Made by a program: the position numbers and the translations under genes. This document shows positions 1 to 9,888 of a DNA stretch of 64,000 nucleotides, in pieces. Positions within the stretch are counted from its first letter, which is position 1, and each line of letters starts with the position of its first letter. Origin of the DNA: CAWEBF01 sp963807235 (GTDB lineage: Bacteria; Acidobacteriota; Vicinamibacteria; Vicinamibacterales; UBA2999); assembly GCA_963807235.1 (NCBI GenBank), contig CAWEBF010000025.1, positions 117,369-181,368 of the forward strand, in the 5' to 3' direction. The notes beneath the pieces are model-generated. The model did no database searches. It saw nothing but the letters and a program-made list of their open reading frames with translations, and had not been told where the DNA came from.

Positions 1-203
1 CTGCCCGAATTGTCCGTGGAGGGCCCCCAAGCGAGCGACACGCTGTGCTCTGTGGTCGCCGTCACCACGAGGTTGGTCGGCGCCGTTGGTGGTGTGCGAT
101 CCCGTGTCCGGCTGCCCTGGGCAGACAGCACCGACGAACCGACCAACAGTGTGAGCACCACCATCTGGACTGCCGTGAACAACGGAGGGAGCGTTCTCCT
201 CAT
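1..203 (-). CDS. Secreted fibronectin type III domain protein, N-terminal part only
   Basis: Reading leftward from the ATG at 203 gives 67 codons that run off the window edge. Residues 1-30 are a signal peptide: MRRT start, a hydrophobic core ending VLSAQG. Residues 38-67 (TPPTAPTNLVVTATTEHSVS, then LAWGPSTDNSG) are the first strands of an FN3 domain, with the usual P-x-x-P-x-N-L-x-V opening and the S-x-x-L-x-W motif. FN3 domains at the N-terminus of exported proteins usually serve adhesion or accompany hydrolase domains. The rest of the protein lies outside the window, so its function is unknown. Confidence 0.7.
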   Translation of the reverse strand, partial: MRRTLPPLFTAVQMVVLTLLVGSSVLSAQGSRTRDRTPPTAPTNLVVTATTEHSVSLAWGPSTDNSG

Positions 204-520
204 GCGAGTTCCTCTCTGCGAATTCAGCGCGTCGGGCTGTGACGTGCGAGCGCGTCGTAAGCAGTGCGGAGGGGGCAAATGCCGCGCCAAGGCCCTGGCG
301 CGCCGTCGCGCCCGAGGTGTGGAGATGGACGACCCGGTTGGAGCCGGGCCGGGCGGCTTGCTTTCGTCCGTGAACGGCCTTACGCGAGGACGAACGACCA
401 GATCGCGAGGCCGAACTCAATCGTACGGCTCGCGTCCGGTCGCATCGTTTCAGGCGTTCCTCGATAAGAGCGGTTGCTTTCGCGGTAAGTGTTTACCGTC
501 GCGGTAAGCCGCAATCGCCC
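204..520. other. Intergenic region without a recognisable gene
   Basis: This is the gap between the FN3 gene, which starts at 203 and reads left, and the stop of the VOC gene at 521. A long open frame crosses it on the plus strand, but its composition is arginine- and glycine-rich with no domain pattern, as expected of chance ORFs at this GC. It presumably holds the FN3 gene promoter. No strong -35/-10 pair was identified. Confidence 0.5.
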
Positions 521-1471
521 CTACCGGGGAGCAGGGCGCGTGATGTACCACTGATTGCCGAGCGCATCCTCGACAAACGCCATTCGATCGCCGGAGGGCT
601 GATCCACGGGAGGCGAAAGTGCCTTGGCACCCGCGGCGAGCGCCTGCTCGTACACCGCATCCGGATCCGCGACATACAGACAGAAGGCGCCGGGCATCGG
701 ATCGGCGGTGCCAAGTTCAATGGCCGCGTCGCCGACACGCGCACGCGCGTACGGAATGACGCCTCCCGGCAGCTCGTGCACCACCTCTTCGGAGGCACCA
801 AATGCCCGCACGAGAAAATCGATATACCCGCGCACGTCGCGCGAATGCACGAACGGCGTCACAGTCCGCAATGCGTGTCCGAGGGACTCCGGGCCGAGCG
901 GGCTTGCGATGAACCAGTGGTTGCCGTAGGCATCCTTGACGAAGCCGGAGCGCTCTCCATACGGACGATCCGCTGGTTCGCCAACCGACTCGGCGCCCGC
1001 CGCAATCGCCTTCGCATAGACAGCATCGACGTCATCCACGAACACGTGGAACGCCATCGACCTGCCCGGCACGATTTCACCCGTCGTCCCTTCGCTGAGC
1101 ATGAGCATGGAACTGCCGATGCGCAGTTCGCGATGCGTACCGTGTCGTCCGCCCTCGGTGACGCGCGTTTCCACGGCATCGAACACGCGAACGAGGAAGT
1201 CGGAAAGGCCTCGGTCCGCCACCCACACGTATGGCGTAACGGTCGTGAACCCTTCGCGAATGTTGGTGAGTTCAGCAGTGGGCATTGTCAGCCTTCTTTC
1301 CAGTTGCGCACGCAGGCGCGTCTTGAAGTTGGCGCTCGGGTAGTGCCGCAGGTCGGCGGCAATCCGCACGAGCGCCGCCAGTTCCGGATCCCGGAGCGCG
1401 GCGGTCGCGTCACCCCGAGCCACAACGGCGTCGATCGCGCCGTCCAGCCGATCGGAGAGCTCGTCAGCCAT
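521..1471 (-). CDS. Two-domain VOC (glyoxalase/bleomycin-resistance fold) protein with a helical N-terminal extension
   Basis: The protein has 316 residues. After a roughly 60-residue helical leader come two VOC domains, at about 68-190 and 195-315. Each contains the D-V-D-A/D-P-D-A...A-L/I-A-A-G-A helix and a closing F-V-x-D-A-x-G-N-x-W-x-I strand. VOC proteins bind metals or small molecules, and no substrate can be named. The ATG at 1471 is chosen because it overlaps the sigma factor stop by eight bases (ATGGCTGA), giving translational coupling. The longer reading frame upstream is the sigma gene in another frame. The leader is of the size and composition seen in small anti-sigma-like partners, so the protein may feed a signal to the sigma factor; that is inference. 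Confidence 0.75.
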   Translation of the reverse strand: MADELSDRLDGAIDAVVARGDATAALRDPELAALVRIAADLRHYPSANFKTRLRAQLERRLTMPTAELTNIREGFTTVTPYVWVADRGLSDFLVRVFDAVETRVTEGGRHGTHRELRIGSSMLMLSEGTTGEIVPGRSMAFHVFVDDVDAVYAKAIAAGAESVGEPADRPYGERSGFVKDAYGNHWFIASPLGPESLGHALRTVTPFVHSRDVRGYIDFLVRAFGASEEVVHELPGGVIPYARARVGDAAIELGTADPMPGAFCLYVADPDAVYEQALAAGAKALSPPVDQPSGDRMAFVEDALGNQWYITRPAPR

Positions 1472-1991
1472 TGACGCCCATGCCTTTCCGGAGGTTCTCG
1501 AGCGCGCGGAGCTGGAGCTGCTTGACCGCACCCTCAGACCGATCGAGCGCCGCCGCGACGTCGCGGACACTCCTGTCTTCCACGAACCGCATCTCGATCA
1601 CGCGGCGCTGCAGGTCAGGCAGACGATCGACAAGCTGAAACAGGCTGACCCGTCGTTGCAACTCCTCGTGCTCGCGCTCGTCGGGCAAATCGGGCGGCGG
1701 ATCCTGCGCCTCGCGGCCCTGCCGGCGCCAATGGTTCGCCAGGGCGTTCGCCGCCATGCGGTACAGCCATGCTGTGAACGGCACGCCGCGCCATTCGAAC
1801 CGGGGCAGGTTCGCCAGCGCCAGCTGGAACACCTCCGAAGTGATGTCTTCGGCAACGAAACGGCTGCCGGCGCGCCGGCTGACATAGGCGTAGACCCGGT
1901 CCACGTAGCGGTCGTACACCTCGACGAAACGGGCAGGATCCGCCTTTGCCGCCTCGATCAGCGCCCGTTCGTCCTCTGTGCTGGTTGCCAC
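1464..1991 (-). CDS. ECF-type RNA polymerase sigma-70 factor
   Basis: The 175-residue protein has the two-domain layout of extracytoplasmic-function sigma factors. Region 2 lies at about 20-85, with Y-D-R-Y-V-D-R-V-Y-A-Y and F-x-A-W-L-Y-R-M-A-A-N. Region 4 lies at about 110-165, with L-P-D-L-Q-R-R-V-I-E-M-R-F and the helix-turn-helix R-S-V-R-D-V-A-A-A-L-D-R-S-E-G-A-V-K. It would direct RNA polymerase to a small stress or nutrient regulon. It is the first gene of a two-gene unit and overlaps the downstream VOC gene. No classical anti-sigma factor (zinc-finger or transmembrane) lies next to it, so the VOC protein is the only obvious partner. Confidence 0.9.
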   Translation of the reverse strand: MATSTEDERALIEAAKADPARFVEVYDRYVDRVYAYVSRRAGSRFVAEDITSEVFQLALANLPRFEWRGVPFTAWLYRMAANALANHWRRQGREAQDPPPDLPDEREHEELQRRVSLFQLVDRLPDLQRRVIEMRFVEDRSVRDVAAALDRSEGAVKQLQLRALENLRKGMGVNG

Positions 1992-2191
1992 GTTGTGTGT
2001 AGCGCGCCTCCGAACAGGCCGCCGATCACTGTAACGGGCCAGGCAGTCGAAAGGTTACGGGTGGTCGAGCTTGGTGAAGACGTCCAGGTCGCCGGGCGCA
2101 ACAGTCACGACCATTCATAGTCGGTGCTAAAATCGCCCCTCAAATCTCGGATTCCCGCGCCCCGTAATTGGGGGCCCGGCGTGGAGTAACC

Positions 2192-2600
2192 ATGAGCACT
2201 CGAACCGCGCGACAGGTCGTATTGTGTGGATGCCTGATGACCGGCATCGTGATAGCCGGCGGGGGGCTGCAGGCCCATCATGCCGTGGCGGGCGTGTACG
2301 ACCTGAATAAAGAGGTGGTCCTCGAGGGCCGGCTCAAGAAGTTGAACTTTACGAATCCGCACGCGAGCATCGAGCTCACCGTCCCGAACAAGAACGGCAC
2401 GTTCACGGAGTGGAAGCTGACCACCGCCTCCATCACGACGCTGACCCGGGAGGGAATCAACAAGACCTCCATGAAGCCTGGCGAGATCCTCAAGGTGACG
2501 ATCCTTCCGGCGAGGAACGGGAACCCGGCGGGATTCATCAGGAATCTCCAGCTCGGCGACCGCGAGCATCAAGCTCTTCTTCGGCGACGAACGCGACTGA
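2192..2600 (+). CDS. DUF6152-type small secreted protein (frameshifted near its C-terminus)
   Basis: The ATG at 2192 starts a signal peptide ending GGGLQA, followed by the family hallmark H-H-A-V-A-G-V-Y-D and a central F-T-N-P-H-A. Its nearest relative in the window is the intact 132-residue protein at 9453-9851. At about 2550 the frame slips by one base. Moving to the next frame restores an ending of I-K-L-F-F-G-D-E-R-D and a stop at 2598-2600. Left uncorrected, the frame runs on into unlikely arginine-rich sequence. The family is periplasmic or exported and its function is not known. This is the first gene of the block running to 9851. Confidence 0.65.
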
Positions 2601-2622
2601 CCGAATACCCTGGGAGTTGGCC

Positions 2623-3665
2623 ATGGCTGATCGACGATCTCTCGCGACAGGTGTGCTCGCTCGTTCTTGTCGCGATGAGCCAGCGTGGCCGCCTGGGGGC
2701 CCAGGGCCCGCCAGCCCAGGGGCCGGGTGCCGGAGCACCGCAGGGCCCCGGCGCGCGGAGCGGCCGAGGGGCGAGGTGCCGGAGCGCCGCCGGGTCGAGG
2801 CGCAGGTGGCGGTCGTGGCGACGCGGGAGCCGTTTACGCCCGCAGCCGGAGCCAAGGACCTGAAATCGGTCCTCTTCAACTGGACGTGGCACATGGGGAT
2901 GCTGCGGAGCGGGGATGAGTCCGAGCTCGATCAAGACGCTCGACTACCACGCTGCGGGGGGCACGATCCAGGTGGACGGTCAGCCCTGCACGCTGACGAA
3001 GTATCGCGTCCAGGCCAACTACCAGGTCCCGGGTACCGGACGCAGATCGAGTGCACGCGTCCCAACAAACAGAACTATTCGAACGTTGAAACGATGAGCG
3101 GCGAGTACGCCTGGGACGAAGACATTCCGGGCGCGGAACTCGTTCCCGGCAAGGGCAAGGCAACTCCGCGGCCCGCCGCGCTCGAGGAGCGGCTGATCCG
3201 TCTGTGGGCGAGCCCTCACGGTGCGCCCAAGGCCGCCATCGCCGGCGCGGCCGGCCTGCCGCCGTCCGAGTCCTTCGGCGCAGAACCCGGCCACACTGCT
3301 CGATCGCCAGGCAGCCGCCGGCGCGAAGGCGACGACGACGCTGTCGTGGCAGGGGGAAAAGGCCGTCGTCACATATCCGATCCCGGGAGTGCCTGGGGCG
3401 ACTGCGACGGCCACGCTCGATGCCGGCTTCCTGCCGGAACGCGTCGTGGTGACGCACGGGACGAACAAGACGGAGTTCGTCTACGGCAAGTTCGCAGGAC
3501 TGGAACAATCCCCTGTTCAAGATCGAGGCTCTGTACGCCGGCACCATCGTCGAGCGTCGGAACGGCACAGTCGTTCGCGACTTGAAGGCGAAGGTAACCG
3601 AAATCGGCCAGGTGTACGTCGTCGTGCCGGTTCCGGACAGTGTGCAGAAGGCTGCTGGAAAGTGA
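2623..3665 (+). pseudogene. Family A secreted protein (unrecognised), copy 1, with multiple frameshifts
   Basis: I do not recognise the family. Pieces in all three frames align in order with the better copy at 7635-8640: a low-complexity Gly/Pro/Gln-rich linker, then F-T-P-A-A-G-A-K-D-L-K-S-V-L-F-N-W, G-G-T-I-Q-V-D-G-Q-P-C-T-L, C-T-R-P-N-K-Q-N-Y-S-N, L-E-E-R-L-I-R-L-W-A-S-P, Y-P-I-P-G-V-P-G-A-T and a C-terminal V-V-V-P-V-P-D-S-V-Q-K. At least four frame changes are needed. The corrected gene stops at 3663-3665, nine bases before the next start. It is either a decayed gene or a stretch with many base-calling indels. Confidence 0.5.
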
Positions 3666-3673
3666 GGATTGCG

Positions 3674-4528
3674 ATGAAGGCGACCATGGTGGCGATCGTT
3701 CTCGGTCTCCTCGTGACGCCAGTGGCGGCGCAAGGGGCCGGCGCCAGCGCAGCAGAACGATCGCGCAAGCTCCGACGCCCAGGTTGGCCAGCGGAAAGCC
3801 TGACCTGTCAGGCTCCTGGCAGGGGGCCGGCGGCGGTCAGCAAGGTTCCGGCGGCGATATGTTCCGGCGGTGCACTCCGTTCCAGTCGAAGCAGTGCATG
3901 GAGTGGACCAATCAGAGCGAGGACTGGGTGTTCATGTCGGCAACCCGGCTCGATCAGCGTCAGCCGCTGTACAAGCCCGAGCACTGGGACAAGATCATCG
4001 AGCTCGACCAGTGGACGAACAAGTACGACCCGGTCATGACCTGCCTCCCGCTCGGAATTCCGCGGCAGGGACCGCCGGCGCGAATCTTCCACACCGAGAA
4101 CGACATCACGATGATCTACAGGGGCGGCGTCGACGGCGCCGGCGGGTACGCGGAGTTCCGCATGATCCCGCTCGACGGCAAGCCCCACGATCCCCGGCGG
4201 GCGCTCCATGTACACGTACATGGGGTACACGGTCGGCCGCTGGGAAGGCGACACGCTCGTCCTCGACTCCATCGGGTTCTCCGACGAGACCTGGCTCGGG
4301 CGCGGCGGCTTCTTCCACTCCGACCAGATGCGGGTCGTGGAGAAATTCACCAGGACCGGGAACCAGATGCTCTACGAAGTGACGGTCGAGGACCCGGTGG
4401 TGTTGGTCAAGCCATGGGTCATGCCTTCACGGACCCTGCGGCTCTCCAACGCCAATACGATCATCGCAGAGCGAGGAAGCTGCACGGACAGCGAGCTGGC
4501 AGAGGTCAGCTCCCAGATGCGGCACTAA
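3674..4528 (+). pseudogene. Family B secreted protein (unrecognised), copy 1, with two frameshifts
   Basis: The ATG at 3674 opens a clear signal peptide (MKATMVAIVLGLLVTPVAAQ). After a frame slip near 3770 the sequence runs through D-L-S-G-S-W-Q, P-L-Y-K-P-E-H-W-D-K-I, T-N-K-Y-D-P-V-M-T-C-L-P-L-G and a second slip near 4205 into D-T-L-V-L-D-S-I-G-F and I-A-E-R-G-S-C. Proteins with this P-L-Y-K-P-x-x-W-D-K signature are frequent in acidobacterial genomes beside DUF6152 genes, but I know of no function. The gene follows family A at nine bases. In copy 2 (7635-9438) A and B are one reading frame without the second signal peptide. Confidence 0.55.
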
Positions 4529-4586
4529 ATTTCTTGACTCATGACGAGCGGTGCACGTAGCCTATGTGTCGAAGGTTGAGGCATTG

Positions 4587-4928
4587 ATGGCGTCCGCCCG
4601 ATTTCCCATCCCCCAAGGCACGCTCGACATGTTGATCCTGCAGGTGCTGTCGCTCGAGGCCGCGCATGGCTACGCCATCGCGCAGCGGGTGCAGCAGATC
4701 TCACGCGAAACGGTGCGCGTCAATCAGGGCTCCCTGTATCCGGCGCTGCACCGCCTCGAACAGAAGCGCTGGCTGAAAGCGGAGTGGCGCCAGTCGGAAA
4801 CGGGCCGCGAGGCCAAGTTCTATGCGCTCACGCGCGCAGGTCACAAACAGCTGGCGCTCGAAAAGGCCAGTTGGGGCCGTTTGACGGTGGCCGTTCAGCT
4901 GATCTTCGACGAGGAGCCTAGGCCGTGA
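4587..4928 (+). CDS. PadR-family transcriptional regulator
   Basis: The 113-residue protein is a typical PadR winged helix: G-T-L-D-M-L-I-L-Q-V-L-S, H-G-Y-A-I-A-Q-R-V, then the signature N-Q-G-S-L-Y-P-A-L-H-R-L-E and the wing R-E-A-K-F-Y-A-L-T. The ATG at 4587 is preferred over the upstream one at 4551 because it has an AGGTTGAGG-type ribosome site and begins at the conserved core. It overlaps the ADOP gene at 4925 by four bases, the standard acidobacterial PadR-ADOP pair. PadR proteins usually repress their own operon and release it on binding a small hydrophobic ligand. Confidence 0.92.
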   Translation: MASARFPIPQGTLDMLILQVLSLEAAHGYAIAQRVQQISRETVRVNQGSLYPALHRLEQKRWLKAEWRQSETGREAKFYALTRAGHKQLALEKASWGRLTVAVQLIFDEEPRP

Positions 4929-7550
4929 GCAGTTTGCTGAATCTTTTCAGTTGGCGGCGCGACCGGCTGGAGCGCGACCTCGATCGCGAGTTGCGGTATC
5001 ACGTGGACCGCCGCGTCGATGACCTGATCAGGGCCGGTCTGAGCGAGCCCGAGGCCCGAAGGCAGGCGAGCCTCGAGCTCGGCGGCGTCGCCCAGGTGCA
5101 GGAGGCCGTGCGGGACACGTGGATATGGCGATGGCTCGATGCGCTCGTGCGCGACGTGCGCTATGCGATGCGGAGCCTGACGAGGAGCTGGGGCTTCACG
5201 CTCGGCGCCGGCGCCGTGCTTGCCCTGTCCATCGGTGCGAATGTCGCCATTTTCTCAGTGGTCAATACGGTGTTGCTCCAGCCGCTCCCTTATCCCGCCG
5301 CCGAGCGCCTCGTCTCGGTCGAGACATTCTGGACCAACACCGGACGTGCCAACCAGATGTGTCCGGCCCCGACTTTCTCGACTGGCAGGCGCGAAACGAC
5401 GTATTCGAAAAGATGGCCGTCTAGTCGGTGAGACGACGAGGCCGCCATCGTCGGCGACCGCGCCATGTTTGCCAACGCAGCGTTCGTCTCGGCCGATTTC
5501 TTTGCGGTCTTCGGCCAGACCGCGTCTGCGGGACGGCTGCTGACGGAGCGGCGATATCCCGGCGGAGGCGCGATCCGGCGGTCGCCGTCGTGGCGTATCA
5601 CTGGGCGGTGACACACTTCGGCAGCGATGAGGCCGCGATCGGGAAAAGGATCGCGGTCTATGGCAACGCGGTGGAGATCGTCGGAGTGGCGGCGCCGGGA
5701 TTTCGTTATCCCGGCTCCACTGATATCTGGTACACCCTGGCCGCACGGCCGACGAAGATCCACAAACCGCGCAACCACATCTACCAGGCGGTCGGGAAGC
5801 TCAAGCGGAGACGTGGACCTCACGCGTGCGCAGGCGCAGATGCGGACCATTGGTGACGCGCTCGCACGGCAAAATCCCGAGAACCGTTTCAAGACCGTGA
5901 CTGTGATACCGCTGCAGGACCGGCTGACCGGCAACGTCCAGGCGACGTTATGGGTGCTCATGGGCGCCGTGGGCGTCGTCTGGCTCATTGGGTGCGCCAA
6001 TATCGCGAACCTCCTGCTGGCGCGGGCCGCGGGCAGGACGCGCGAGATCGCGCTCCGCGCCGCGCTCGGCGCGGGCCGGGGCCGTGTCGTGCGTCAACTG
6101 TTGACCGAGAGTTGCGTGCTCGCGGGGGTGGCCGGGCTGGCAGGTCTCCTCCTTGCGTCGACGCTCATGCAGGCACTCGTCGCGTTCTCACCCGCCAACC
6201 TGCCTGGCATCGGCGAGGCGCGGATGGACATGACCGTCCTCCTGTTCGCGCTCGGGCTCTCGCTGGTGTCGACCCTGCTGTTCGGCCTCGTGCCGGCCCT
6301 TCATGCCGCGCGGCTCGACTTGTCGGGTGCGTTGAAGCAGGGCGGCTCGAAGGTGACGGAGCGAGGGCCGGCACACGGTTCCGCTCGGCGCTGGTCGTGG
6401 CCGAAGTCGCGTTGTCGGTCATTCTGCTTGCGGCCGCGGGTTTGCTGCTGCGATCGTTCCAAGCGCTCCAGCACGTCGACCTCGGGTTCACGACGGACCG
6501 TGTGCTCGTGGCTTAGACGGAGTACGCGGTCACGGACGATCGGCGGACTCGCGCCAGGAGCAGGGCCTATGCCGATGTGCTCGACCGGCTACGTGCCATG
6601 CCTGGGGTGAGGGCTGCGTCGGCCGTGGCCTACGTTGGGATGGGACGAGAGCCAAGGTCACCTCGGGATTTTTACATTCAGGGCCGACCGGATGGACGAC
6701 CGGGCGACCGGCCGCAAGCGGAGTTTCACGCGATCACGTCGGACTACTTCAAGACGCTGGAGATTCCGCATCGTGCCGGTCGCGACTTCGACAGGACCGA
6801 CACGCCGGAGCGGCCGCCTGTCGTCATCGTCAACGAGGCCCTGGCACGCATGGCCTTTCCGGGGAGTCGCCGATTGGAAAGCGTGTTCGGACGGGGACGA
6901 GTCCGCTGGCGTCGTGGATGGAGATCGTCGGGGTTGTCGGCGACACCCGATGGCAGGACCCGAGTCAACCCGCGCCGGCCGTGATCTACGCGGCATCGAC
7001 GCAGGGCTTCGGCAACTCGCCGGCGATCCTGGCTCGGACCTCGGTGGACGAGCTATCGCTGGCCAGCACGCTTCGCACTCTCCTGCACGATGCGAATCCC
7101 ACGATGCCAGTCAAGTTCGAGACCATGGACGAGTTGTTCGACTCCACGCTGGCGTATCCCCGGTTTCGCACGCAGGTCATTGGGCTGTTTGCGGGCGTGG
7201 CGGCTCTTCTTGCTGCCGTGGGCATCTTCAGCGTGCTGGCGTATCTCGTCGGACAGCGAACACGGGAACTCGCGCTCCGACGGGCCCTTGGCGCCCGGGC
7301 CGCCGATGTCCTCGGCCTCGTCGTGGGTCAAGGACTGCGGTTGGTGGCGATCGGCCTTGTGCTTGGACTTGCCGGCGCGCTCGCCATGTCGCGGCTGCTG
7401 ACGGGTCTGCTCTATGAGATCAGCCCGTGGGACGTCCGCGCCTATCTGGGGACGATCGCCGTGCTCGGCGGCGCGGCGCTGCTCGCTACCCTCCTTCCCG
7501 CGATCAGAGCAGCCACGATCGCGCCCGTCATCGTGCTCCGGCAGGAGTAG
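4925..7550 (+). pseudogene. ADOP-type ABC transporter permease (MacB/FtsX family), many frameshifts and one in-frame stop
   Basis: The order of segments is that of a full ADOP: a permease-prefix helix (R-D-L-D-R-E-L-R-Y-H-V), the first MacB periplasmic domain (I-G-A-N-V-A-I-F-S-V-V-N), the first FtsX domain (G-C-A-N-I-A-N-L-L-L-A-R), the second periplasmic domain, and the second FtsX domain ending P-A-I-R-A-A-T-I-A-P. Frame slips are visible near 5360, 5425, 5570, 5810, 6370 and 6900. A TAG at 6514-6516 follows V-L-V-A, where a CAG would keep the frame. Intact ADOPs act as inner-membrane permeases without their own ATPase. This copy cannot be translated as read. Confidence 0.75.
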
Positions 7551-7634
7551 CCGGGCATCACGGTCAAGACGGCCGTGGGCCTTGACCTCGTCCTTCGGGA
7601 CCGGCATGCTCACCCCAGAAGACGGAGGACCACC

Positions 7635-9438
7635 ATGAAGTTTGGTCGAAGGAATCTGGACGACGGTCGCATTCGCCCTTGTCCTGGCGATCGGCGTGGC
7701 ATCGACAGCCGGTGCGCAGCAGGCTCCGGCCGGCGCGCAAGGGCGGGGCGGTGGGCCAGCTCCGGCCGGCCCACAAGGTGGGGGTCGTGGCGGTGCACCC
7801 GTACACACCCGCAGCGGGTGCCAAGGACTTGAGAGCCGTGCTGTTCAACTGGATGTGGCACCAGGGCATGCTGAAGGGCGCCGACGAACGCGACATGGTC
7901 GCGATGCTCGAGTACCAGGCCAAGGGCGGCACGATTCAGGTAGACGGCCAGCCGTGCACGCTGTCGAAGTTCCGTGAGAGCACGAACTTCCAGACCTTCA
8001 GCCAGCGTATCCAATACACGTGCACGCGTCCCAACAAACAGACGGTTTCGAACATCGAGGTGGTCAGCTGGCAGTACGCGTGGAACGAGGACACGCCTGG
8101 CGCGGAGATCGCTGGATACGAAGGGCAAGGTGGCTGCGATGCCCGCGGCAGTGCAGGAGCGGCTGATCCGCATCTGGGCAAGTCCGCAGGGCGCGGCCAA
8201 GTCTGCGCTGGCAGGGACCATGGACACATGGAGGCTGGGCGCCAACCCGGGAACGGTGATCGCCGACGGCGTGATGAAGGCCGGCAACACGTCCCTTTCG
8301 TTTGATGCCGCCGGCAAGCCGGTCTTCACGTTCCCGATTCCCGGCGTTGCCGGGGCGACCGGCACGGCCACGCTCGATGCGAAATACATGACGGAGAAGG
8401 TCGTCGTCACCCACGGCGCGCGGACGACGACGCGAGTTCACGTACAGCAACTATCAGGACTGGAACAACCCGCTGCACAAGATCGAGGTGTACTACGCCG
8501 GCCGGTTGACTGAGCGGAAGAACGGTGCGGTGGTCCGCGATCTGACGACGAGCGAAACGGAGACCGGCAATGTGTACGTCGTGGTGCCGGTGCCGCCAAC
8601 CGTGCAGAAGGCGATGAACGTCACCACGAAGGCACCGACCATCGTCTGGGCCAGGACGGAGCCGCCGACGAACACGACGGCACCCACACCGCGGATCGGC
8701 GGGCATCCTGACATGACGGGCAATTGGGCGGAATTCAACATCGGCTGGATTGGGAACTACGGCAGCCGGCGATGCGGTCCCACGCAGGTGGCTTGCATTC
8801 GGGAAACCAACCAGACCGAAGACTTCGCGCTCTACTCACCCTCGCGCTTCGGCATGCTGGGTCGTCCTCTCTACAAGCCGCAGTACTGGGACAAGGTCCA
8901 GCAGCTCGACATGTGGACGAACAAGGAAGATCCGGTGATGACGTGCCAGCCGCTGGGGCTTCCGCGTCAAGGCCCGCCGCGGCGCATCTTCCAGTCGGAG
9001 AACGACATCACCTTCCTCTTCGGGAATTTTCCCGATGCAGGTGGCGGATACCCGGAATTTCGTGTGGTCCCGACTGATGGTCGTCAGCATGGCCCAGACG
9101 CAAAATACGCGAACAAGTACTTCGGCGACACGGTGGGGCGCTGGGAGGGCGATACGCTCGTGCTGGACTCCATCGGGTTCGTCGACACGACATGGATCGG
9201 GCGGGGCGGATACTTCCACACCGATAAAATGCATATCGTGGAGAAGTACAGGCGAGAGGGCGATGCCATTTTCTACGACCTGACGCTCGAGGACCCGGAG
9301 GTGTTGGCAGAACCGCTGGTGTTCCCGACACGGATCCTTCGGCGCAGCACGAATGCGAACGCGGGTCTCATCGCGGAACGTGGCAACTGCGAGACGACCT
9401 TTGAGACCGAAGCGGCCGCTTCACAGATTCGGCATTAG
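7635..9438 (+). CDS. Fused family A + family B secreted protein, copy 2 (frameshifts in the A half)
   Basis: The N-terminus carries a signal peptide (T-T-V-A-F-A-L-V-L-A-I-G-V-A-S) reachable after a slip just behind the ATG at 7635, or from a TTG at 7642. The A half runs to V-V-V-P-V-P-P-T-V-Q-K near 8610, with slips at about 7780, 8110 and 8430. From about 8450 to the stop at 9438 the frame is uninterrupted and continues straight into family B (H-P-D-M-T-G-N-W, P-L-Y-K-P-Q-Y-W-D-K-V, D-T-L-V-L-D-S-I-G-F). In copy 1 the two halves are separate genes, each with a signal peptide. Function is unknown. Confidence 0.6.
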
Positions 9439-9452
9439 GAGGTCTGACAGCC

Positions 9453-9851
9453 ATGACTAACTGGATTTCGCGAGTCGCCGTTCTGTGCGCGTTCCTGGCC
9501 GCGGGTGCGTCGGTGTACGCGCATCATTCGCTGGCTGGTGTGTATGCACTGGGCAAAGAGGCAAAAGTCACGGGCGCGTTCAAAGCGTTCAGGCTCGTGA
9601 ATCCCCACTCGACGATGAAAATCGACGTCAAGGGCCCGGACGGCAAGACGGTGGAGTGGACCTTCGTCGGCGGCAGCGTCCAGCAAATCGCGAGGCTCGG
9701 TCTCAAAGAGGGCCCGAATGCTCTCAATCTCGGGGATGAAATCACCGTCACGATTGTGCCGGCCATAGACGGCAAGAGCCCTATCGGGCTGCTGTCAGCG
9801 ATCACCTACAAGGACGGGCACACCGTCCGTTTCCGTTCGCCCGATGAGTAA
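9453..9851 (+). CDS. DUF6152-type small secreted protein
   Basis: This is an intact 132-residue protein with a signal peptide ending A-S-V-Y-A and the family motif H-H-S-L-A-G-V-Y right at the mature N-terminus, followed by L-V-N-P-H-S-T-M-K-I. It is predicted to be an exported single beta-domain protein, with no known reaction. It starts 14 bases after the A/B fusion gene, with an AGGAGGT ribosome site in the gap (TTAGGAGGTCTGACAGCC). It closes the symmetric block that opened with its paralogue at 2192. Confidence 0.85.
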   Translation: MTNWISRVAVLCAFLAAGASVYAHHSLAGVYALGKEAKVTGAFKAFRLVNPHSTMKIDVKGPDGKTVEWTFVGGSVQQIARLGLKEGPNALNLGDEITVTIVPAIDGKSPIGLLSAITYKDGHTVRFRSPDE

Positions 9852-9888
9852 GGCGAAGGGCTAAGACCGGCGCCCGTCCGCCCGGGGT

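Noticed and set aside
10..507. 165-codon open frame on the plus strand at the window start
   Set aside because: It overlaps the FN3 gene on the other strand, which has a signal peptide and domain motif. Its own translation is low-complexity and without pattern.
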